From positions 10,152 through 74,151 of the forward strand of contig DEDN01000035.1 of assembly GCA_002349565.1 (NCBI GenBank): a DNA stretch of 64,000 bases, read 5' to 3'. The DNA is from Alphaproteobacteria bacterium UBA2903. GTDB lineage: Bacteria; Pseudomonadota; Alphaproteobacteria; CAAGCB01; CAG-977. The notes beneath the pieces are model-generated. The model had not been told where the DNA came from. It was given only the letters and a program-made list of their open reading frames with translations, and made no database searches. This document shows positions 53,249 to 60,148 of the stretch, in pieces (position 1 is the first letter of the stretch; each line of letters starts with the position of its first letter). Position numbers and translations under genes: made by a program.

Positions 53249-55015
53249 ATGAAAAAAATTGCGGCATTGGTTGTTGTCTGTTTGCTGGTTTCGGCTGGCG
53301 CGGGGATGTATGCCCTGCGCGGAATGCTGAACGATTTTGAGCAGCAATGGACGGACGGACTGAAAAAACAGGGATGGACAATTGCTTTCAATGAAAAAGC
53401 GGAACTGCGTCCGTTGTCCGTCCAATACAGGAATATTACCGTCGAAAACCTTGAAAACAAAGGAATGGCGACAATCGGAACGCTGCGCTTGAAACCGGAC
53501 GCAATGTCGTTTTTGAGGGGAAAATTCTTTGTCAAAAAAGTTGTTTTGAGCGATGTTACCTTTTCATTCAAAAACGTGAAAGTCGATTTTCCCGTCGTCA
53601 AGCTGCTGATGCCGAAAGACGGGCGGATAAATCTGTCGGGGCGTTTAGGCGCATACGACGATTTTTTTGCGTTTGACGGCGATTTTGACGGAACGAAGTT
53701 TGATTTGACGGTGAAAAGCGGCAATTTGTTTGCCGCTTTGTCGGGCAACACAACGGAAAACGGCATGGAATCGACGCTGAAAATCTCCGCCACGCAAACG
53801 CCTGTTCGGGGCGCGCCCGATCTGGCTGTTGCGGCGAAAATAACGACGGCGGGGGAGCAGGTTGAAATCCCGTCCTTTACGGTCAATTTGGGCGGACGGG
53901 GACGTACTTTGCTGAAAGCGGATGGACGCTTTGCCGATAAAACGCTGTCGGCGGATGTATCGGGAACGACCGATTCGATCGTTTTCGTTCCGCTGACTTA
54001 CGCAGGAAAAATCAAAGCGTCGCAAAATGAAACCGCCGTTGAAAAAATGACGCTTTCCGCAGGGGATTCGCGGGCGGTCTTCAGCTTTTTCAAATCAAGC
54101 GATACGTTGAATCTGGATGTCAAAGCGGGCGTTGTCGATTTGTCGCAGCTGCTGCCGGTTTTGGATATTCCCGCATTGCCTTTCCATACGGCGGGGCAGT
54201 CGGTTCCTTTTGCCGATAAAAAAGGAAAAATCGCCGTTTCTATCGAAAAACTGATCGGCGCGAACGGAAAAAACGTCGGACAGGCTGTTTTTTCGGCAAA
54301 TCTGAAAAACGGCGTTTTGGACATTCCCGATTTTAAAATAGCGTCTTTTCTGACGGCGGCGGCAAAGCTTGACGCATCCGAGGCAGCGGCGGCAAATGCT
54401 TCGCTGGATATGCGGATGAATGCTTTTCCCGTTGCCGTCATCGGCTTTAAAAACGGATTGGAATCGGGAACGGTTGGCGGCGCGGTGCGCCTGAAAGCCC
54501 GGGCTGCCTCGATTGACGGGCTGCGCAGGGGATTGAACGGGAAAATCGCGCTGACGGCAAAAAACGTGTTTGTCAATGCCGGTCAAAGGCGTCAAAAACT
54601 GCCTGCCGTGTTGGAAATCGCGGACAATGCGCTCAGACAGCCGCTGCATGTGTCGTGCGCCGTCGTCAACGTGCCGTTCGCCAAAGGTGTGATGACATCG
54701 GACAGGCGTATCGCCCTTCAGTCGGATTTGTTTGACGCGCAAATGAACGGAACGGCTGACTTTGGCAAAAACGTTCTGGATTTGACCGTCAAGGTCGCCC
54801 CGAAAAAAGACAATGCCGTCAGCGCCTTTTTGTCCGAGATTCTGATTACGGGAACGCCCGGCAAACCTGTTGCCCGTCTGAACGCGGACGTGGGATTGCA
54901 AAAAGCTTTGACCTACGGACTGGCATTGCTGCAAGGGGGCGCTTCCGCCGCAAAACAAGCCGTGCAGGACAAAATGCTGACGGATGTTTGCCAAACGGCT
55001 TTGCGTCCGCGCTGA
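53249..55015 (+). CDS. AsmA-like envelope protein
   Basis: 588 residues with an N-terminal signal anchor (MKKIAALVVVCLLVSAGAGMY) and a long beta-rich periplasmic region built of repeated short strands (LRLKPDAMSFLRGK, VKSGNLFAALSGN, LNLDVKAGVVDLSQLLP). This is the look of AsmA/DUF748-type lipid-transport bridge proteins. The C-terminal LITGTPGKPVARLNADVG is typical of the AsmA C-terminal domain. Starts ten bases after rluC, so likely cotranscribed. Confidence 0.65.
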   Translation: MKKIAALVVVCLLVSAGAGMYALRGMLNDFEQQWTDGLKKQGWTIAFNEKAELRPLSVQYRNITVENLENKGMATIGTLRLKPDAMSFLRGKFFVKKVVLSDVTFSFKNVKVDFPVVKLLMPKDGRINLSGRLGAYDDFFAFDGDFDGTKFDLTVKSGNLFAALSGNTTENGMESTLKISATQTPVRGAPDLAVAAKITTAGEQVEIPSFTVNLGGRGRTLLKADGRFADKTLSADVSGTTDSIVFVPLTYAGKIKASQNETAVEKMTLSAGDSRAVFSFFKSSDTLNLDVKAGVVDLSQLLPVLDIPALPFHTAGQSVPFADKKGKIAVSIEKLIGANGKNVGQAVFSANLKNGVLDIPDFKIASFLTAAAKLDASEAAAANASLDMRMNAFPVAVIGFKNGLESGTVGGAVRLKARAASIDGLRRGLNGKIALTAKNVFVNAGQRRQKLPAVLEIADNALRQPLHVSCAVVNVPFAKGVMTSDRRIALQSDLFDAQMNGTADFGKNVLDLTVKVAPKKDNAVSAFLSEILITGTPGKPVARLNADVGLQKALTYGLALLQGGASAAKQAVQDKMLTDVCQTALRPR

Positions 55016-55025
55016 AAGGGATACG

Positions 55026-55481
55026 ATGTCGGAAAACGATTTGAAACGGCTGACCGAATACGCGCAAACGGACACTTTGCTGTATTTCGCGCCTTATCCC
55101 GAAAAGCTGACGGCGCTTCAGGAACGAAAATGGGGAGCGGTCATTGACGCTTTCAATGCCGACGGGGCGGATTTGAAGCCGACAAAAACTTTGACGGTTG
55201 CGGCAATCAGCCCGAAAACAGAACGCTTGATAAAGGAAAAACGGAACGCTTTGGGGGATGCCGCTTTGCCGTGGTTTTTCGAATTGGCGGGGGCTTACCG
55301 TTCCGTATTGCTGGCTTTTGCCGTATGCGAAGGCAAACTGTCCGAAGACGAAGCGTTCGCTTTGTCGAATTTGGAAGAATCGTATCAAAACGAATTGTGG
55401 CAGACGGATGCGGAAGCTTTGAAAGCCCGCGGGATTCGTCATGACGCTGCCAAAAACGCTTTGCGGCACATAAAAGGATGA
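55026..55481 (+). CDS. ATP12-family F1-ATPase chaperone, N-terminally short
   Basis: ATP12 binds the F1 alpha subunit during ATP synthase assembly. The 151 residues match the C-terminal half of the family: YAQTDTLLYFAPYPEKL, RKWGAVIDAF, LPWFFELAGAYRSVLLAF and FALSNLEESYQNELW. The usual N-terminal beta domain of about 85 residues (with the GRPLKTPAK-type motif) is missing, and the stretch upstream belongs to the AsmA gene in another frame. Whether half a protein still works is unclear. Confidence 0.8.
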   Translation: MSENDLKRLTEYAQTDTLLYFAPYPEKLTALQERKWGAVIDAFNADGADLKPTKTLTVAAISPKTERLIKEKRNALGDAALPWFFELAGAYRSVLLAFAVCEGKLSEDEAFALSNLEESYQNELWQTDAEALKARGIRHDAAKNALRHIKG

Positions 55482-55485
55482 AACA

Positions 55486-55782
55486 ATGGAACAGGAAATC
55501 GCTCATATTCGCATTCACGGACGGGTGCAGGGTGTTTTTTACAGGCAATGGACAATGACCGAAGCGCGGGCAAGAGGATTGTCGGGCTGGGTCAGAAACC
55601 GCGTTGACGGAACGGTCGAAGCGATGTTCAAAGGCGATGCCGCCGCCGTGGCGGATATGATTCAAGCCTGCCGCCGCGGCAGTCCCCGCGCTTTTGTAAC
55701 GAAAATAGAACACCAGTTGGTCTTTGACGCCGATCCCGAACAAATCGTTGACGGCGAATTTGATCAAAAAAGAACGGTTTAA
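55486..55782 (+). CDS. acyP: Acylphosphatase
   Basis: Hydrolyses acyl phosphates. The 98-residue protein has the signature IHGRVQGVFYRQW with catalytic Arg20 and GWVRNRVDGTVEAMFKG with catalytic Asn38. Family proteins usually read GVGFR or GVGYR; here it is GVFYR, a minor change. Starts four bases after the ATP12-like stop, with RBS aaagga. Confidence 0.93.
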   Translation: MEQEIAHIRIHGRVQGVFYRQWTMTEARARGLSGWVRNRVDGTVEAMFKGDAAAVADMIQACRRGSPRAFVTKIEHQLVFDADPEQIVDGEFDQKRTV

Positions 55783-55788
55783 AACAGA

Positions 55789-55868
55789 CGACCGTTTGTT
55801 TTGACGAGTCGATGCGGTAAGTTTTATCGAGCATATCAAGTTCCTTTTTTTATTAAAACAAACGGTCG
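55789..55868. repeat. 14-bp perfect inverted repeat flanking a 52-bp segment
   Basis: CGACCGTTTGTTTT at 55789-55802 and its exact reverse complement at 55855-55868. It sits between acyP and the glycosyltransferase gene, which lacks a normal RBS. On the reverse strand the enclosed segment has a GGAAC element and an ATG (55832-55834), like the start of a lost gene. It could be a scar of a small inversion or deletion. Confidence 0.7.
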
Positions 55869-55885
55869 ATTGTACCGCACCCGAA

Positions 55886-56797
55886 GTGTCCGTTATCATT
55901 CCCGTTTACAATTCGGAAAAGTATTTGACGGCGGCTTTGGACAGCGTGCTGGCGCAGTCGTTTCGGAATTTCGAAGTTGTTTGCGTCGATGACGGTTCGA
56001 CGGATTCCAGTCCCGCGATTTTGGACGCTTATGCCGCCAAAGACGCCCGCATCCGCGTCATCCATCGGAAAAACGGCGGCGGATCGGCGTCGCGCAACAC
56101 GGGGCTGAACGCGGCAAAAGGGCGGTATATCGCATTTATGGACAATGACGATCTGTATCATCCCGATTGTTTGAAAATATTGCAAAGCGGGTTCTTGAAA
56201 TATCCGAAAGCATGGGTGAGCGTCGGCGGTTTTGTTTGCTTTGACGACGGAAAAGATCCGAATTTTTCGCGGTCGAATTTCCGCTTTTGGCATTGTTATG
56301 CCAAACCGTTTTGGGCAAAGTACGTTTTTAAACGCCACATTCCGATGTTTATGTGGCTGAAGCTGTACAGGCGGGAATGCTTTGCGGACATTCGCTTTGA
56401 CGAAAAATTGTCAAGCTCAAACGACTCGCTGCTGTTTTTGGAAATGCTGCTGCTGGACAAGCCTTTTGCCTGTACGCATTTTCCCGTTTACGCCTATCGT
56501 ATGCATCCCGACCAGCAAAGCAGGAAAGTGTTTGACGAAAAAACGGAAGTCCCGCATTTTGTTCGCGCCGTCAGCCGTTTGGCGCAAAAAAGCGGGGGAA
56601 TAAAGCGATTCGTTTTGGAACGTATTGCCGCAAAAGCGGTTCATACGGAGCTGCTGAAGCGGTTGAACAATCCGACGGAGGAACAACGGCGGCTCCGCAA
56701 GCGGATTTTAACGGAACTGCTGGCGGAAAAAGCTTTTGATTTGTCGCGTTTGTCGCGCCGCCGCCGTCAGGAGATCTTGAAAATTGTTGCCGAATGA
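55886..56797 (+). CDS. Family 2 glycosyltransferase
   Basis: 303-residue GT-A enzyme that transfers a nucleotide-activated sugar, probably for cell-surface glycan. VSVIIPVYNSEKYLTAALDSVL begins the nucleotide-binding fold (V1 here is the GTG); DDGSTDSS, GGGSASRNTGLNAAKG and the metal motif FMDNDD follow. No RBS precedes the GTG, and family members usually have a few residues before VSVI, so the true start may lie upstream in the open frame (55805 onward, which has no better start codon) or have been lost. Confidence 0.88.
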   Translation: MSVIIPVYNSEKYLTAALDSVLAQSFRNFEVVCVDDGSTDSSPAILDAYAAKDARIRVIHRKNGGGSASRNTGLNAAKGRYIAFMDNDDLYHPDCLKILQSGFLKYPKAWVSVGGFVCFDDGKDPNFSRSNFRFWHCYAKPFWAKYVFKRHIPMFMWLKLYRRECFADIRFDEKLSSSNDSLLFLEMLLLDKPFACTHFPVYAYRMHPDQQSRKVFDEKTEVPHFVRAVSRLAQKSGGIKRFVLERIAAKAVHTELLKRLNNPTEEQRRLRKRILTELLAEKAFDLSRLSRRRRQEILKIVAE

Positions 56798-56856
56798 AAA
56801 ATTCGGTTTGATGCGAAAAACGTTAAATGCCGTACCGCAAAAACGGCTGAAAACAA

Positions 56857-56889
56857 CAAAAAACCCGTTTAAAAAAAAACGGGTTTTTC
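56857..56889. terminator. Bidirectional terminator
   Basis: AAAAACCCGTTT and AAACGGGTTTTT flank a run of A. It can end the glycosyltransferase transcript (+) and the tRNA transcript (-). Confidence 0.88.
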
Positions 56890-56895
56890 GGTTAT

Positions 56896-56970
56896 TGGCT
56901 CCGCGAGTAGGATTCGAACCTACGACCAATCGGTTAACAGCCGATTGCTCTACCGCTGAGCTATCGCGGA
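56896..56970 (-). tRNA. tRNA-Asn (anticodon GTT), CCA encoded
   Basis: On the reverse strand the gene reads TCCGCGATAGCTCAGCGG at its 5' end, anticodon loop CTGTTAACC with GTT, T arm GGTTCGAATCC, and a seven-pair acceptor stem TCCGCGA/TCGCGGA, discriminator G, then CCA (56898-56896). Ten bases separate it from the upstream tRNA-Cys; both probably form one transcript. Confidence 0.96.
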
Positions 56971-56979
56971 ATAATCCTT

Positions 56980-57053
56980 TGGAGGCCGAAACCGGAATCG
57001 AACCGATATCTAAGGATTTGCAGTCCTCTGCATAACCATTCTGCCATTCGGCC
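56980..57053 (-). tRNA. tRNA-Cys (anticodon GCA), CCA encoded
   Basis: On the reverse strand: acceptor GGCCGAA/TTCGGCC, anticodon loop CTGCAAA with GCA, T arm GGTTCGATTCC, discriminator T (U73, the cysteine identity base), then CCA at 56982-56980. Canonical and intact. Confidence 0.96.
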
Positions 57054-57201
57054 CCGAAGCGGTCAGTCCCTTAAGACAGACAAACTTATAGCCCGCTTCG
57101 AAACGCAAGTCAACAAAAAAATACATCTTTTTTTTCACTTTAACGATGCGGGGTTCTTTGCCATAATTTAAGCGGGATTTGATTGCAAAAGGTTTTTTCC
57201 G

Positions 57202-57879
57202 ATGTCTGCTTTTTCCGCCTTTGACGAGGCGCGGCAAAATATGCTGTTCGGTCAGTTGATCTGCAACAGGATTCAAAACACGGCTTTGCTGGACGCGATG
57301 GCGTCCGTTCGGCGCGAACTGTTCGTTTCCGAACGGTTGCGCGGAAAAGCGTATGCGGACGAACCGATTCCCGTCGGGCGGTCGCTGATGTTTTCGCCGC
57401 TGATGTTGGCTAATTTGATCGTGCTTGCCGATGTCAAAGCGGACGATTTTGTTTTGAATCTGCATGCGGGAACGGGATACAGCACTGCCGTTTTGGCGCG
57501 AATGGCGCATGCCGTCGTCGCTTTGGAAGACGATTCGGCTTTGTGCGAAAACGCGGAAAGAATCCTTATTGACGCCAAAACAGACAATGCGGCTTTGTTC
57601 AACCGCGCTTCCGAATCGGGTTTTCTGGAACAAGCGCCTTTCGACGTGATCTTTATCGACGGAACGGTTCCCCGGATTCCCGACGAAGTAACGAATCAGC
57701 TGGGCGACGGGGGGCGGCTGGTCGCCGTTTTGAGCGTTCCGGGCGAACCGGCGGGGCAGGCTGTCAAAATTGTCAAAAACAACGGAATCCTGTCTTGCAC
57801 CAAAGCTTTCGATGTGGATCTGACGGTTTTGAATCGGGCGCGGACATACAAAAAATTTGTTTTTGAGGGGATTTCATAA
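57202..57879 (+). CDS. Protein-L-isoaspartate O-methyltransferase-like protein
   Basis: 225 residues of Pcm-like class I SAM methyltransferase fold: MASVRRELFVSERLRGKAY, FSPLMLANLIVLADVK, then NLHAGTGYSTAVLARMA where repair enzymes have EVGTGSGYQTAVLA. The acidic residue and glycines of the SAM site are partly altered (NLHAGTG). This diverged Pcm-like protein commonly precedes tolC in alphaproteobacteria, and its true substrate is uncertain. RBS region is weak (aaaaggtttttt). Confidence 0.82.
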   Translation: MSAFSAFDEARQNMLFGQLICNRIQNTALLDAMASVRRELFVSERLRGKAYADEPIPVGRSLMFSPLMLANLIVLADVKADDFVLNLHAGTGYSTAVLARMAHAVVALEDDSALCENAERILIDAKTDNAALFNRASESGFLEQAPFDVIFIDGTVPRIPDEVTNQLGDGGRLVAVLSVPGEPAGQAVKIVKNNGILSCTKAFDVDLTVLNRARTYKKFVFEGIS

Positions 57880-57979
57880 AAATTTGTTGATAAAAGACCG
57901 TGTTTAACGTTAAAAAAGAATGTTTTACCTCTCTTGATTCTTTCAAGGGAACGTTTTGCTGGACGGAAAGGTGAGTCTG

Positions 57980-59449
57980 ATGACATCGAATCGACGGTTT
58001 GTAAAAAGTTTTCTGACAGGGGTTTCGTTTGTCGCCGTTTTGACGGCGGGAACGGGCGTTCGCGCCGAAACGCTGGATGAAGCGTTGGAATACACTTATG
58101 TCGCCAATCCTTCTTTGGCGGCGCAGCGGGCGTATGTCGGATCGGTCTACGAACAGATCAATGAAAGCAAATCGGGATACAAACCGACCGTTGCTGGACA
58201 GGCATCTTACGGTTATCTGTATCAGCGTTCGCGTTCCCGCCCGGGGTTTTCCGAAAATGAAAGCAAACCCGTCAATTTGGGCGTGAATGCCGTTCAGCCG
58301 CTGTTTTCGGGCTTTGGAACGGTTGCGAGCGTCAAAGCCGCCCGCCAAAAATTGGAAGCGGAAGAAGCCAAGCTGCGCGATATGGAACAATCCGTCCTGA
58401 CGCAAGCCGCCGTAGCCTATACCGACGTGATTCGGGCGGTGGCGATGCTGAAGCTGAATCAGAACAACGAAGCCGTTTTGAAACGTCAGCTGGATTACAC
58501 GCAGGACAGATTCCGCGTCGGCGAACTGACGAAAACGGATGTCGCGCAAGCCGAAGCGCGCTATGCGGGGGCGGTGGCTTCGCGCATTCAAGCCGAAGGC
58601 AATTTGAAGGTTGCGTATGCCACTTATCAGGAAACGGTCGGCAAAATGCCCGACAAGGTTTTCGAACCCGAAGTTCCCGCGGCGAAACTGCCGCAGACTT
58701 TGGATGACGCGCTTGCCGTTGCAGAAAAACAAAATCCGTCGATCGTCAATGCGCAAAAGCTTGCCGAACAGGCAAAAAGCGGCGTCGATGTCGCAAAGTC
58801 CGCGTATTATCCCAGTTTGAACCTGCAGGCATCCTACTTGAACAGCCGCGCCAACGCGCACGGTTCTTCTCCTGTCTATGCCGCAGGAGCGCCGGGGACG
58901 GTGCAGACGGGGCGCGCCCGTGAGGAAGATTCGTCCGTCAAACTGGTGCTGGACGTGCCGTTCTATACGGCGGGCGTTGTTTCGTCAAAGGTTGAACAAG
59001 CCAGACAAGCCGAACGGCAAGCCGCTTTCGGTGTTGTCGCCGTGCGCCGCGCCGTTGCGCAAGCCACAACCCAAGCTTGGGAAAACTATCAGTCGACTTT
59101 GGCGGGATTGTCGTCTTTGCAGGAACAGGTAAGAGCCAGCGAATTGGCTTTGGACGGCGTCAGACACGAAGAACAGGCGGGAACGCGCACGATTTTGGAC
59201 GTGCTGAACGCCGAACAGGAATTGCTGAACGCGCGGGTCAGCCTTGTTTCCGCCAAGAAAAACCTGATTGACGCCTCCTATATGCTGATTTCCGCCATGG
59301 GGATGATGACGCCGAAAAATCTGGATTTGGATATTGAAAAATATCGTAAAAACGCCAAACGGACGCCTGTCGAACAGCCTGTTCAGCCCGAAGAATCGGC
59401 TGCCGAACCCACGCCCGAATCGGATGCGGAAGCGGCGGTTGACGCGTGA
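57980..59449 (+). CDS. tolC: TolC-family outer-membrane efflux protein
   Basis: 489-residue trimeric outer-membrane channel subunit that joins RND or ABC exporters and type I secretion systems. Signal peptide to about residue 29 (LTAGTGVRA then ETL). Two repeated helical halves follow (RFRVGELTKTDVAQAEARYAG and RHEEQAGTRTILDVLNAEQEL are the matching signatures). The acidic C-terminal tail is rich in Glu, Pro and Ala. The ATG at 57980 sits after ggaaagg; a TTG eight codons earlier is less likely. Confidence 0.93.
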   Translation: MTSNRRFVKSFLTGVSFVAVLTAGTGVRAETLDEALEYTYVANPSLAAQRAYVGSVYEQINESKSGYKPTVAGQASYGYLYQRSRSRPGFSENESKPVNLGVNAVQPLFSGFGTVASVKAARQKLEAEEAKLRDMEQSVLTQAAVAYTDVIRAVAMLKLNQNNEAVLKRQLDYTQDRFRVGELTKTDVAQAEARYAGAVASRIQAEGNLKVAYATYQETVGKMPDKVFEPEVPAAKLPQTLDDALAVAEKQNPSIVNAQKLAEQAKSGVDVAKSAYYPSLNLQASYLNSRANAHGSSPVYAAGAPGTVQTGRAREEDSSVKLVLDVPFYTAGVVSSKVEQARQAERQAAFGVVAVRRAVAQATTQAWENYQSTLAGLSSLQEQVRASELALDGVRHEEQAGTRTILDVLNAEQELLNARVSLVSAKKNLIDASYMLISAMGMMTPKNLDLDIEKYRKNAKRTPVEQPVQPEESAAEPTPESDAEAAVDA

Positions 59450-59458
59450 AATATCGGC

Positions 59459-59486
59459 TTGCACCGTTTGGACAAAATGATATAGT
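59459..59486 (+). promoter_or_regulatory. Predicted promoter of popZ
   Basis: TTGCAC at 59459-59464 and TATAGT at 59481-59486, spacer 16 bp, in the 67-bp tolC-popZ gap. Confidence 0.5.
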
Positions 59487-59516
59487 GAAAAAAACGATTT
59501 GGACTTGGGATAAAAA

Positions 59517-60074
59517 ATGACTGAACAAAACGAACCGTCAATGGAGGACATTCTGGCGTCTATTCGGAATATCCTTGCCGATGAAGAGGGGAAGGACGAT
59601 AAGGATTCCCGTCAAAATTCAGGCGAACAGGGCAATGACGGCGTTGTGACGCTGACGGCGGATATGGTTGTCAATGACGGGAAAAACGCCAAAAACGCTG
59701 CCGAACAAGCCGCCGAAGAGTCGGACGAGGACGATTTCACCCCCGAACCCGTCATTCCCAGCCAGCCGATGAAAGAAGAAACTTTGAGCGATTTGATACG
59801 GGAAAATGCCCGCGAAGCCAAGCCGTCCGACGATGATGTTTTGATGTCGCGTCCGACAATCGAAGCGGCGGCGCATTCTTTGTCAGGACTGCGGGATTTC
59901 GCCGCCGAACAAAAGGGAAATTTGGGCAACGGATCGCTGACTTTGGAAGCAATCGTGCGCGAATCCGTCAAACCGTATCTGAAAGAATGGCTGGACGCCC
60001 ATTTGCCCGAGATTGTTGAACGAATCGTCAAAAAAGAAGTCGCCTACATTATGGATCGGCTCAACTTGAAATAA
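59517..60074 (+). CDS. popZ: PopZ polar organizing protein (DUF2497)
   Basis: Polar scaffold that anchors the chromosome centromere region in alphaproteobacteria. The 185 residues have the PopZ plan: N-terminal helix EPSMEDILASIRNILADEE, a central acidic, disordered region of about 70 residues and the C-terminal oligomerisation region SLTLEAIVRESVKPYLKEWL then LPEIVERIVKKEVAYIMDR. The gene order tolC-popZ-valS is conserved in this class, and the protein family itself is largely restricted to it. Confidence 0.93.
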   Translation: MTEQNEPSMEDILASIRNILADEEGKDDKDSRQNSGEQGNDGVVTLTADMVVNDGKNAKNAAEQAAEESDEDDFTPEPVIPSQPMKEETLSDLIRENAREAKPSDDDVLMSRPTIEAAAHSLSGLRDFAAEQKGNLGNGSLTLEAIVRESVKPYLKEWLDAHLPEIVERIVKKEVAYIMDRLNLK

Positions 60075-60148
60075 GACGCTTTGACTTTTTATTTCCTCAA
60101 GCCGATTCGCCGCTTGAGGAATTATTTTTTGATAAAGGAGATTTGGCG

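Noticed and set aside
55628..55834. 68-codon reverse-strand frame overlapping acyP
   Set aside because: It has a plausible RBS and ATG, but most of it is antisense to acylphosphatase; I treat only its start as a possible remnant.
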